From the NCBI RefSeq assembly GCF_026262575.1, contig NZ_JAPKFL010000002.1, forward strand, positions 186,001 through 250,000: 64,000 nucleotides of DNA, read 5' to 3'. Under the pieces are notes generated by a model. It ran no database searches. It had not been told where the DNA came from and saw only the letters and a list, made by a program, of their open reading frames with translations. The position numbers and the translations under genes are program-made. Shown here in pieces: positions 52,807 to 60,421 of this stretch (position 1 is its first letter; every line of letters begins with the position of its first letter). This stretch comes from Streptomyces marinisediminis (GTDB taxonomy: Bacteria > Actinomycetota > Actinomycetes > Streptomycetales > Streptomycetaceae).

Positions 52807-53805
52807 ATGAGGGCGCGGGTGCGGGTGGCGGCCGTGGCGGTGACGCTGGCGACAACGCTGACAGGGCTGACGGGGCTGACCGGCTGCGTGACGGTGCACG
52901 GCGCGACGGCCGTCGTGCCGGCCACCACCGAGGCGGAGGCCGAGCGGGTGCTGGCGCGGTACGCGGAGGTCGCCAACGAGGCGCACGCCACCTACGACCC
53001 CGACCTCGTGGGCCAGGTCTCCGAGGGCGCGCTCGGCGCCATCGAGCGGGCCTCCCTCACCGCCCACCGGGCCGTCGCACCGGAGGGCGACGCGGACCAC
53101 ACGCCGTTCACGTTCACCGACCCCCGCTTCCACATACCCCGGCAGGCGGCGTGGCCGAAGTTCTTCCTGGCCGACACCGGCGTGCGGGCGGGCGACACGG
53201 AGTCGCACTGGCTGCTGATGTTCACCCGGGACGCGGTGGACGAGGACTGGCGCGCGGCCTACCGGGCCACGCTGGCGCCGGAAGACGTGCCGCGCTTCAC
53301 CGAGGACGCCGACGGCTACGCCCGGGCGCTGCGCCGGGGCGAGGCGGAGGAGCTGCTGCTCGACCCGGGCGAGCTGGGCGAGGCCTACACCGACTTCCTC
53401 CAGGACGGCGAGGGCGACGCCTTCGCCGAGGGCGACGCCACCACGGGCCGCCGCGAGACGCGCGCGAAGTCGGCCGGCAAGGCGACCGAGCGCCACCAGT
53501 GGTCGGACACCCCGGCCGACCCGGAGCGCTACCCCGCGATGGGGCTGGCGACCGAGGACGGGGGCGCGGCGGTCTTCTTCACCGTGCACCAGCACACGCG
53601 CAAGACGATGGCCGAGGGGTACACCCCGCAGGTGCCGCGGCTGATGGAACCGCTGCTGGAGGGCGAGGCCCGGCAGTCGCTCACGACGGCCTACGTGTAC
53701 CAGCAGCTCGTCAGCGTCCCCTCCCGGGACGCCGCCGAGGACGGCGGGGAGCGGATCGTCTTCGTCGACCAGGCGTCCGGCCTGGTCTCGGCCGAGGGCG
53801 AGTAG
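52807..53805 (+). CDS. Hypothetical lipoprotein
   Basis: 332 residues. The N-terminal signal includes an LTGLTGLTGC run, and Cys27 of the LTGC lipobox would be lipidated. The mature part is acidic and has no enzyme motif that I know; segments such as VLARYAEVANEAHATYDPDL and WLLMFTRD recur in streptomycete hypothetical lipoproteins. The C-terminal third has a GLATEDGGAAVFFTVHQHTR strand-rich region. It lies alone downstream of map. Extracytoplasmic, function unknown. Confidence 0.8.
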   Translation: MRARVRVAAVAVTLATTLTGLTGLTGCVTVHGATAVVPATTEAEAERVLARYAEVANEAHATYDPDLVGQVSEGALGAIERASLTAHRAVAPEGDADHTPFTFTDPRFHIPRQAAWPKFFLADTGVRAGDTESHWLLMFTRDAVDEDWRAAYRATLAPEDVPRFTEDADGYARALRRGEAEELLLDPGELGEAYTDFLQDGEGDAFAEGDATTGRRETRAKSAGKATERHQWSDTPADPERYPAMGLATEDGGAAVFFTVHQHTRKTMAEGYTPQVPRLMEPLLEGEARQSLTTAYVYQQLVSVPSRDAAEDGGERIVFVDQASGLVSAEGE

Positions 53806-53886
53806 CACCGCCCCGGCCGCGCGGCGGGTGGCCGCCCCCGCCCCGGACGGTCGGCCGCTCCGCGGGGCGCGGTCCGCCCGGTGGCG

Positions 53887-54624
53887 TCAGCGGGCGGGCC
53901 AGGCGGCCGGGCCGGGGACGTCGTGGAAGTCGTCGTCGGGCTCCTGCCGGGCGTGCGCGGCGCAGGCGTCGGTCAGCGCCTCCAGCAGCGTCAGCGGGTC
54001 GGGCAGCGGGCGCTCGGGGGCCCGGACCCACCGCACCTCGGCCTCGGGCACGCCGGGCAGCCGGGCCGGTGGCACCAGCACGTAGCTGCCCCGGCAGTGC
54101 CAGCGCAGCCCGGGGTGCTCGTCCATCGTCTCGGGGTGGCAGTCCAGTTCGCAGGGCCACCACTCGTCCTCGTCCTCGGGCGTGCCGCGGGTGGCGGTGA
54201 AGAAGAGCATCCGCTCCTCCCCCACCACGGCCACCGGCCCCGGCTCCACGCCCGTGGACTCCAGCCGTTCCAGCGCGGCCTGCCCCGCGGCCCGGGGGAC
54301 GTCCAGCACGTCGTGGGTGAGCCCGGTGGCGGTGACGAAGTTGGCCTGCGGGCGGCTGCTCGCCCACCGCACCACCTGCTCGGGCTCGGTGGTCGCCTGC
54401 GTCCGCCAGGCGAAGGAGACCGGGTGCCGGGCGGGGGTGGGGCAGCCGATGCGCTCGCACGAGCAGCCGTAGCCCTCCGGGTGGGCGGCCGGCGCGAGCG
54501 GGAAGCCGGCGGCGGCAGCGGCCAGCAGCAGATCCTCGCGGGCCTGGGCGGCCTGGGCGGCGCGGCCCTCGGCGTTCTTGCCCCGCCGGCGCAGCCAGCC
54601 GGAGAATCTGCTTTCCCGTTCCAT
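53887..54624 (-). CDS. Bifunctional DNA primase/polymerase-domain protein
   Basis: 245 residues from the ATG at 54624 with AAGGAGAG upstream. The N-terminal prim-pol fold is suggested by LLLAAAAAGFPLAPAAHPEG, a Cys cluster (GCSCERIGCPTPARHP) and ANFVTATGLTHDVLDVP, where the last Asp pairs with others as metal ligands. Streptomycete chromosomes carry several such stand-alone copies with no helicase neighbour. A DNA-repair or plasmid-relic role is possible but unproven. Confidence 0.8.
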   Translation of the reverse strand: MERESRFSGWLRRRGKNAEGRAAQAAQAREDLLLAAAAAGFPLAPAAHPEGYGCSCERIGCPTPARHPVSFAWRTQATTEPEQVVRWASSRPQANFVTATGLTHDVLDVPRAAGQAALERLESTGVEPGPVAVVGEERMLFFTATRGTPEDEDEWWPCELDCHPETMDEHPGLRWHCRGSYVLVPPARLPGVPEAEVRWVRAPERPLPDPLTLLEALTDACAAHARQEPDDDFHDVPGPAAWPAR

Positions 54625-54710
54625 CCGCTCTCCTTCGCCGCCGGGCGTCCGCCGCGCACTGCCGAGTTCCCCGAGGATACGGAACGCACCGGCCCGGCCG
54701 GGAATCGGCC

Positions 54711-54753
54711 GGGGCCGCCCGCCGGCCGGCGGCGCGGGCCGGCGGGCGGCCCC
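54711..54753 (-). terminator. Strong hairpin after the TetR gene
   Basis: Perfect 17-bp GC stem (54711-54727 with 54737-54753) and a 9-base loop, 6 bases past the tetR stop. The strongest terminator-like structure in the window. Confidence 0.7.
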
Positions 54754-54759
54754 GGCGGG

Positions 54760-55389
54760 TCAGCCGCGCGGCCGCAGCCCGGCGAGCACCAGGTCGACGA
54801 GGGCGTCGGTGTAGGCGTGGGAGAGCTCACCCCGGCGGGTGAGCCAGCGCTGGAAGAACGGGGCGAGCAGCAGGTCCAGGGCGAGGCGCAGGTCGGCGTC
54901 CCCGCGGATCTGCCCGGCCTCCTGCGCGGCCCGCAGCCGTCGCAGGTAGACGGCGTGGCCCGGTTCGTCGAGCCGGGCGGCGAACTCGCGGGACAGCTCC
55001 GCGTCGGCCGCTCCGGCGATCGCCAGGGCCCGGTAGGGGGCCTCGAAGGCGGGGTCGCTGAACTCGTCGGCGGTGGCGCGCAGGACGGCCTTGAGGTCGG
55101 CCGCGAGGTCTCCGGTGTCCGGTATCCCGGCGTCGTAGTCGGCGTCCTCGGTGCGGGCGGTGAACGCGTCGAGCAGCACGGCGGCCTTCGAGGGCCACCA
55201 GCGGTAGATGGTCTGCTTGCCGACGCCCGCGCGGGAGGCGATGGCCTCGATGGTCAGCTTGTGGTAACCGACCTCGCCGACCAGTTCCAGGCTCGCCTCC
55301 ACAATGGCGCGGCGGGAGCGTTCGCTGCGGCGGGAGACGTCGGGGGCGCGGGTGCCGGACGCGGTGCCGGGGGCGTTCTTCGGGGCCAT
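54760..55389 (-). CDS. TetR family transcriptional regulator
   Basis: 209 residues from the ATG at 55389. N-terminal HTH: AIVEASLELVGEVGYHKLTI then IASRAGVGKQTIYRWWPSK, with the signature YRWW. The C-terminal ligand domain is of the TetR_C_33-like type (TADEFSDPAF, LAPFFQRWLTRRGEL). It is divergent from the DUF6243 gene across a region with a perfect 10-bp direct repeat. Effector unknown. Confidence 0.9.
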   Translation of the reverse strand: MAPKNAPGTASGTRAPDVSRRSERSRRAIVEASLELVGEVGYHKLTIEAIASRAGVGKQTIYRWWPSKAAVLLDAFTARTEDADYDAGIPDTGDLAADLKAVLRATADEFSDPAFEAPYRALAIAGAADAELSREFAARLDEPGHAVYLRRLRAAQEAGQIRGDADLRLALDLLLAPFFQRWLTRRGELSHAYTDALVDLVLAGLRPRG

Positions 55390-55396
55390 GGAGCGC

Positions 55397-55402
55397 AATG
55401 TA
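55397..55402 (-). promoter_or_regulatory. tetR -10 box, leaderless candidate
   Basis: TACATT on the minus strand ends 7 bases before the ATG at 55389, and no ribosome site is present. Confidence 0.45.
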
Positions 55403-55412
55403 CCAAGAAGGA

Positions 55413-55440
55413 GACGAGACGACCCGTCTTGACGAGACGA
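55413..55440. promoter_or_regulatory. TetR operator candidate
   Basis: GACGAGACGA occurs at 55413-55422 and again at 55431-55440. AGACG-ACC-CGTCT (55417-55429) is an overlapping inverted repeat. The site sits between the two divergent -10 boxes and overlaps the plus-strand -35. Confidence 0.5.
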
Positions 55441-55458
55441 AACGTATCGACTCATACT
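55429..55458 (+). promoter_or_regulatory. Promoter of the DUF6243 gene
   Basis: TTGACG (55429-55434), an 18-base spacer and CATACT (55453-55458). The start codon follows 41 bases later behind GAGGAGG. Confidence 0.5.
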
Positions 55459-55499
55459 GGCGGAGCACCCGCGTTCCCGATCTCTGAGGAGGCCCGCTC

Positions 55500-55673
55500 A
55501 TGAGCGGTACGTCACGCGGCAACGGCATGCTCGGCGTCGGCGGCGGCCGCCGGCACCTCTCGCGCCGGGAGCTGTCCGGCGGCCGGGCCGGACGCGGCGG
55601 CCCGGGGCCCCGGCCGGACCCGGCGGCCGCCAAGCGCGAACTCCTGCGCAAGCTGCGGGAGTCGCGCACCTGA
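55500..55673 (+). CDS. DUF6243 family small basic protein
   Basis: 57 residues. The ATG at 55500 has an excellent GAGGAGG ribosome site. Features I associate with DUF6243: GMLGVGGGRRHLSRREL near the N-terminus and a charged C-terminal helix AAAKRELLRKLRES. Gly/Arg-rich, no membrane helix or signal. It is divergent from tetR across a shared operator candidate, so it may be the regulator's target. Function unknown. Confidence 0.7.
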   Translation: MSGTSRGNGMLGVGGGRRHLSRRELSGGRAGRGGPGPRPDPAAAKRELLRKLRESRT

Positions 55674-55770
55674 GCAGCCGGTGAATCACCCGAACGAAGC
55701 ACTGCGCGGAGGGCTCTTCACGGAGGACCATGGGCACACCCGTCCACGGCGATCCCGTGAGGAGCCCTCG

Positions 55771-56580
55771 TTGTACGCAGCCCGACGCTTCCTGATGTGC
55801 CCACCCGTGCACTTCCGTGTCACGTACTCCATCAACCCCTGGATGGACCCCGGCAAGCCCGTCGACCTCCCGCTGGCCGTCGCGCAGTGGGAGGCCCTGC
55901 GCGACCGCTACCGCGCCCTGGGCCACACCGTCGAGGAGCTGGCGCCCGACCCCGCGCTGCCGGACATGGTCTACGCGGCCAACGGGGCCCTCGTCGTCGA
56001 CGGACGCGTGCTCGGCGCCCGCTTCGCCCACCCCGAGCGCACCCCCGAGGCCGCCGCCCACCGCTCCTGGTACGCCGCGCACGGCTACGCCGAGATCCGC
56101 GAACCGGACCACGTCAACGAGGGCGAGGGCGACTTCGCCGTCACCGCCACCTGGCTGCTGGCCGGGCGCGGGTTCCGCAGCAGCGCGCTCTCCCACCCCG
56201 AGGCGCAGGAGTTCTTCGGCCGCCCGGTCGTCGGCCTCGACCTGGTCGACCCGCGCTTCTACCACCTGGACACCGCGCTGTGCGTGCTGGACGACGCGCG
56301 CGACACCGAGGTCATGTACTACCCGCCCGCCTTCTCCCCCGGCAGCCGGGCCGTGCTCGCGCGGCTCTTCCCGGACGCCGTCGTCGCCGAGGAGGCCGAC
56401 GCGCTCGCCCTGGGCCTCAACGCCGTCAGCGACGGCCACCACGTGCTGCTCCCCCAGGGGGCGACCGGGCTGTTCGCCCCGCTGCGGGAGCGCGGCTACG
56501 AACCGGTGCCGGTGGACCTGTCGGAACTGCTGAAGGGCGGCGGCAGCGTGAAGTGCGTCACGGCCGAACTCCGGGGCTGA
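55771..56580 (+). CDS. Dimethylargininase / amidinotransferase-fold hydrolase
   Basis: 269 residues from the TTG at 55771, chosen because TGAGGAG lies 7 bases upstream and the conserved RRFLMCPPVHFRVTYSINPW follows; an in-frame upstream start at 55681 is less likely. The pentein fold includes MVYAANGALVVDG, ARFAHPER, EGEGDF, the catalytic His in FYHLDTALCVL and the nucleophile Cys in SVKCVTAEL. Family members hydrolyse dimethylarginine or arginine to citrulline; the exact substrate is open. Convergent with the Rsm22-type gene. Confidence 0.87.
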   Translation: MYAARRFLMCPPVHFRVTYSINPWMDPGKPVDLPLAVAQWEALRDRYRALGHTVEELAPDPALPDMVYAANGALVVDGRVLGARFAHPERTPEAAAHRSWYAAHGYAEIREPDHVNEGEGDFAVTATWLLAGRGFRSSALSHPEAQEFFGRPVVGLDLVDPRFYHLDTALCVLDDARDTEVMYYPPAFSPGSRAVLARLFPDAVVAEEADALALGLNAVSDGHHVLLPQGATGLFAPLRERGYEPVPVDLSELLKGGGSVKCVTAELRG

Positions 56581-56601
56581 GCCCCGCCACCGCGCGCCCG
56601 G

Positions 56602-56658
56602 CCGGTGGGCCGGACGACCGGTGGGCCGGAACGACCGGTGGGCGCCCGGCCGGTGGGC
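56602..56658. repeat. Four CCGGTGGGC direct repeats
   Basis: Copies at 56602, 56618, 56635 and 56650, 15-17 bases apart, in the 93-base gap between two convergent genes. They may act as a terminator substitute. Confidence 0.65.
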
Positions 56659-56673
56659 GGTCGCGTCGGCGGC

Positions 56674-57744
56674 CTACCGGGCCGGGGGGCCTTCCCAGGT
56701 GTCGCCCCACGCCACGTCGCGCGCGGCCCGGTAGGCGTCGCGGTCGCGCTTGGTGACGGTCGTGCCGGTCAGCTCCCCCCGCGGCGTGCACAGGTCCAGC
56801 AGCACCTGGCCCTTGCGGAGCCGGGGGTGGCGCACGACCCGGGACCACGCGGCGGCGTCGCCCGCGACGCCCGCGCCGGCCCCCTCGACCCTTTCGCCCG
56901 CGTCGGCCTCACCCACGCCCTCGGCCCCTTCGCCGGCGCCCGTACGGGGGCGGACCGACGACGGGTGGACGGCGGCGACGTAGGAGAACTTCTCGTCCTC
57001 GTAGGCCAGCGTGCCCCCCTTCACCCGGCGGTGCAGGGCCGAGCGCGGGACGCGTGCGGCGAAGTGGCACCAGTCCGCGCCGGGGACGATGGGGCACGCG
57101 GCGCCGTGCGGGCACGGCGCGAGCACCCGCAGCCCGGCCGTGAGGAGCTGCTCGCGGGCGGCGCGCACCCGCAGGTGGCCCTCCGGCGTGCCCGGTTCGA
57201 CGACCACCACCGCCCGGCCCGCGCGCGCGGCGGTGTCCACCACGGCGGTGCGGTCGGCCGGGGTCAGCTCGCCCAGCACGTAGGAGACGGTGACGAGGTC
57301 GGCGTCCGGCACCCCGGGGTCGGCGCCCAGCCGGGCCTGCCGCCAGGCGACCCGGGGCAGGGACCGCCCGGCCAGCTCGGCGCCGAGCGCGAGCGCGGGT
57401 TCGGCCCAGTCCACGACGGTGCTCGCGCACCCGGTGGGCCAGGTTCCGGCCGTGGCCCAGGTGGCCGCCCCGGTGCCGCCGCCGAGGTCGGTGTGGGTGG
57501 CGGGGGACCAGCCGGGCAGGCGCGCCGCCAGCGCGCGCAGCGCGGCGCGGGCGGCGGCGTGGGTGGCCGGCATGCGGTAGGCGGCGTAGGCGACCGCGTC
57601 GGCCCGGTTGCGCAGCACCGGCGCGTGGGTCTGCGTCACGCCCCGGTAGCTGGCGATGAGCCGGTCGACGGCGGCGGTGGCCTGCCGGGGCGGCAGCCCG
57701 TCCAGCAGCGCGTCCAGGGCCGCGCGGAGTGTCTCGTCGTGCAC
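56674..57744 (-). CDS. Rsm22-type ribosomal small-subunit methyltransferase-like protein
   Basis: 356 residues from the GTG at 57744. The SAM-binding motif I is THTDLGGGTGAATWA and the acidic strand ends TVVDWAEPALALG. C-terminal Cys211, Cys217, Cys226 and Cys319 (APCPHGAACP, DWCHF, DLCTPRG) match the four-Cys set that in mitochondrial Rsm22/METTL17 binds a [4Fe-4S] cluster. An Ala/Gly/Glu-rich insert lies at about 265-297. Likely acts in small-subunit assembly. Confidence 0.85.
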   Translation of the reverse strand: MHDETLRAALDALLDGLPPRQATAAVDRLIASYRGVTQTHAPVLRNRADAVAYAAYRMPATHAAARAALRALAARLPGWSPATHTDLGGGTGAATWATAGTWPTGCASTVVDWAEPALALGAELAGRSLPRVAWRQARLGADPGVPDADLVTVSYVLGELTPADRTAVVDTAARAGRAVVVVEPGTPEGHLRVRAAREQLLTAGLRVLAPCPHGAACPIVPGADWCHFAARVPRSALHRRVKGGTLAYEDEKFSYVAAVHPSSVRPRTGAGEGAEGVGEADAGERVEGAGAGVAGDAAAWSRVVRHPRLRKGQVLLDLCTPRGELTGTTVTKRDRDAYRAARDVAWGDTWEGPPAR

Positions 57745-57750
57745 CCGGCC

Positions 57751-57756
57751 AGGGTA
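57751..57756 (-). promoter_or_regulatory. -10 box of the Rsm22-type gene, leaderless candidate
   Basis: TACCCT on the minus strand ends 6 bases before the GTG at 57744, and no ribosome site is present. Confidence 0.45.
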
Positions 57757-57791
57757 GGCGGCGCGCGCCGGCGGGTGCGGCGCGGGCGGCC

Positions 57792-58874
57792 TCACTCCGG
57801 CAGGGGGCCGCGCACCGCGCGGGCGAGCCGGGTGGCGGCCGCGGCGCGCGGACGGCTGTCGGGCCGGTCGGGGCGCACCGGGTGCACGGTGGTCGCCAGC
57901 AGGACGAGGAAGGTGCCGGTGGCCCGGTCCAGCACCAGGCTGGTGCCGGTGAAGCCGGTGTGGCCCGCCGCGCCGCGCCCGGCCAGCTCGCCCATGAACC
58001 ACGGCTGGTCGACGGCGAAGCCCAGCCCGGGGGCGTCCAGCAGCAGGGCGACGGAGTCCGGGCGCAGCACGGGGCCGCCGCCGGACAGCAGCGCCCGGCA
58101 CAGCACGGCCAGGTCCCGCGCGGTGCCGAACAGCCCCGCGTGGCCGGTGACGCCGCCGAGCGCGTGCGCGTTCTCGTCGTGCACGACGCCGCGCAGCGGG
58201 CCCCGGTCGGCCTTGGCGCGGGGCCGCCGCTGGTCCTCGGTGGCGGCGGCGTGCGGCACCGGCCCGAACCCGGTGTGCGCCATGCCGAGCGGCCCGGTGA
58301 CCTCCGCGCGCACGAGCGCGTCGAGCCGGGCCCCGGTGACCCGCTCCAGCAGCCGCCCCAGGGCGAGGAAGCCGAGGTCGGAGTAGCAGGTGCCGGTACG
58401 GGTGAGCGGCTGGCGCCACAGCAGGTCCCAGCCGTGGCCGTCGTGGAAGGGCAGCTCGGGCGCGAGCCCGGAGGTGTGCGTGAGCAGGTCGCGCACCGTG
58501 ACGCGGTCCTTGCCCGCGGCGCCGAACTCCGGCAGGTGGCGCGCGACGGGGGCGTCCAGCCCGAGCTCGCCGCGCTCCACCTGCCGCACGGTGAGCACGG
58601 CGGTGACGAGCTTGGTGAGCGAGGCCAGGTCGAACGGCGTGTCCGTGCGCACCGGCTCGGGGTCGGCGGCCCGGGCACCGGCGGCGGTCCAGCGCACCGC
58701 CCAGCCCGCGGCGTGCTCGACGGCCAGGTAGGGGCCGCGCCCGGCCGCCACCACCGCGCCGCCGCACCAGCCCCGGGCCGGGAGGGCGTCCACCTCGCGC
58801 ACGAGGGCGGCCAGCTCCCCGGCGTCGAGCCCGGCCCGCGCGGGGGCGGCCGGGGTCAGGACGGGTGGCGCCAC
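57792..58874 (-). CDS. Beta-lactamase-fold serine hydrolase
   Basis: 360 residues from the GTG at 58874, which overlaps the end of the MFS gene by 19 bases. Class C/EstB-like motifs: SLTK (catalytic Ser and Lys) in FDLASLTKLVTAV, YSD in TCYSDLGFLALG, HTG in AGHTGFTGTS in place of KTG. No signal peptide is evident, so it is probably a cytoplasmic esterase or peptidase rather than an antibiotic-inactivating enzyme. Confidence 0.87.
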   Translation of the reverse strand: MAPPVLTPAAPARAGLDAGELAALVREVDALPARGWCGGAVVAAGRGPYLAVEHAAGWAVRWTAAGARAADPEPVRTDTPFDLASLTKLVTAVLTVRQVERGELGLDAPVARHLPEFGAAGKDRVTVRDLLTHTSGLAPELPFHDGHGWDLLWRQPLTRTGTCYSDLGFLALGRLLERVTGARLDALVRAEVTGPLGMAHTGFGPVPHAAATEDQRRPRAKADRGPLRGVVHDENAHALGGVTGHAGLFGTARDLAVLCRALLSGGGPVLRPDSVALLLDAPGLGFAVDQPWFMGELAGRGAAGHTGFTGTSLVLDRATGTFLVLLATTVHPVRPDRPDSRPRAAAATRLARAVRGPLPE

Positions 58875-60259
58875 GGCCGGCACATCCCCACGAAGCAGCC
58901 GCCCGCCAGGACCAGGGTGGCGAGCTGGACGAGCGCCATCGGCACCGCGGTGTGCTCGCCGGCGACGCCCACCAGCGGCGAGGCGACGGCGCCGATGAGG
59001 AACTGCGAGGTGCCCAGCAGCGCCGAGGCCGACCCGGCCGCGTGCGGCGCGCGCTGCAACCCCTGGGAGTTGGCGTTGGGCAGCACCAGCGCCATGCCTG
59101 ACATGAGCACGAACAGCCCGCCCGCGATCGGCACCAGCCCCACCTCGCCGAACACCCCGGCCGTCAGCAGCAGCAGGACGACGGCGGCGACGGTGGTGAC
59201 ACCGAGCCCGACGAGCAGCACGCGGTCCAGCCGCACCCGGCCGACGAGCACCTTGCCGTTGAGCTGGCCCACGGCGACGAGGCCGACGGAGTTGACCATG
59301 AACAGCAGGCTGAACGTCTGCGGGGAGGCGCCGTAGATCTCCTGCACGACGAACGGGGAGGCGGCGATGTAGGCGAACAGCGCGGCGAAGGCGAGCGAGC
59401 CGGTGAGCAGGTAGCCGCTGAAGACCCGGTCGGCCAGCAGCGTCCGCATGGTCCGCAGCGCGTGCCCCAGGCCACCGCCGTGCCGGGCGGCCGGCGGCAG
59501 CGTCTCCGGCAGCCAGCGCACGGTGACCAGGGTCAGCACGACGCCGAGCCCGGCGAGGATGAGGAAGATGCCGCGCCAGTCGGTGAAGTGCATCACCTGA
59601 GCGCCGAGCACCGGCGCCAGCACGGGGGCGACGCCGGAGACCAGCAGGAGAGTGGAGAAGAAGCGGGCCATGGCGAGCCCGTCGAACAGGTCGCGGACGA
59701 CGGCGCGGGCGATGACGATGGCCGCCGCCCCGGCCAGCCCCTGGAGCAGCCGGAAGGCGGTCAGCGCCTCGACCGTGGGCGCGAACGCGCAGGCGGCGCT
59801 GGCGGCCACGTAGCAGACCATGCCCGCCAGCAGCGGGCGGCGGCGGCCGAACCGGTCGCTCATCGGACCGACGACCACCTGGCCGAGCGCGAGGCCGAGC
59901 AGGCAGGTGGTGAGGGTGAGCTGCACCTGGGCCGCCGGGCTGCCGAAGGCCGCGCCGACCTCGGGCAGTGCGGGCAGGTACATGTCCATCGACAGCGGTG
60001 GCAGGGCGGTGAGGCTGCCCAGGACGAGGGTCAGCAGCAGTCCGGCGCGCTGCCGCCGGGTGAGCTGCGGGGCGGTGGGGGGAGCCGCCGAGGAGGCGAC
60101 GACGGCCTCGGAGGCGGGGGCCTCGACGGGGCCGCGCGGCCCGGGGAGGAGGGGGTCGTCGGCGGTCGGCGCGGCCCGGGGGGACCGGACGGGTCGGGTC
60201 GACGGGGCGGACGGGGTGGACGGGGCGGACGAGCAGGAGGACGGCCCTGAGTCGGACAT
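58856..60259 (-). CDS. Bcr/CflA family drug:proton antiporter
   Basis: 467 residues from the ATG at 60259 with GGAGAGG upstream. A 65-residue Ser/Pro/Ala N-terminus is followed by 12 helices. DHA1 motifs: DMYLPALP in helix 1 region, GPMSDRFGRRRPLL (motif A), FRLLQGLAGAAAIVIARAVVRDLFDG (motif B area, typical of Bcr/CflA). It shares an operon with the serine hydrolase. A TGTT/AACA inverted repeat lies 18 bases upstream. Confidence 0.9.
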   Translation of the reverse strand: MSDSGPSSCSSAPSTPSAPSTRPVRSPRAAPTADDPLLPGPRGPVEAPASEAVVASSAAPPTAPQLTRRQRAGLLLTLVLGSLTALPPLSMDMYLPALPEVGAAFGSPAAQVQLTLTTCLLGLALGQVVVGPMSDRFGRRRPLLAGMVCYVAASAACAFAPTVEALTAFRLLQGLAGAAAIVIARAVVRDLFDGLAMARFFSTLLLVSGVAPVLAPVLGAQVMHFTDWRGIFLILAGLGVVLTLVTVRWLPETLPPAARHGGGLGHALRTMRTLLADRVFSGYLLTGSLAFAALFAYIAASPFVVQEIYGASPQTFSLLFMVNSVGLVAVGQLNGKVLVGRVRLDRVLLVGLGVTTVAAVVLLLLTAGVFGEVGLVPIAGGLFVLMSGMALVLPNANSQGLQRAPHAAGSASALLGTSQFLIGAVASPLVGVAGEHTAVPMALVQLATLVLAGGCFVGMCRPWRHPS

Positions 60260-60276
60260 GCACCTCTCCGGGAGAT

Positions 60277-60291
60277 TGTTGACGGCTAACA
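60277..60291. promoter_or_regulatory. TGTT-n7-AACA inverted repeat upstream of the efflux gene
   Basis: It lies just before the ribosome site of the Bcr/CflA gene, a place where a repressor would block expression. No local regulator gene is adjacent. Confidence 0.35.
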
Positions 60292-60338
60292 CATTCTCCC
60301 AGCCTCCCCGAGCGCCCCGCCCCTGCCCCACCCCAGCA

Positions 60339-60372
60339 CCGCCCCGCCCTGCCCGGAGGCAGGGCGGGGCGG
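60339..60372 (-). terminator. Hairpin after phoD
   Basis: Perfect 14-bp stem (60339-60352 with 60359-60372) and a 6-base loop, about 50 bases past the phoD stop. Confidence 0.6.
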
Positions 60373-60421
60373 GCGCGGAGCCGGTGGACCGGGGCCGGGA
60401 GCGGCCCGCCCCCGGCCGGGA

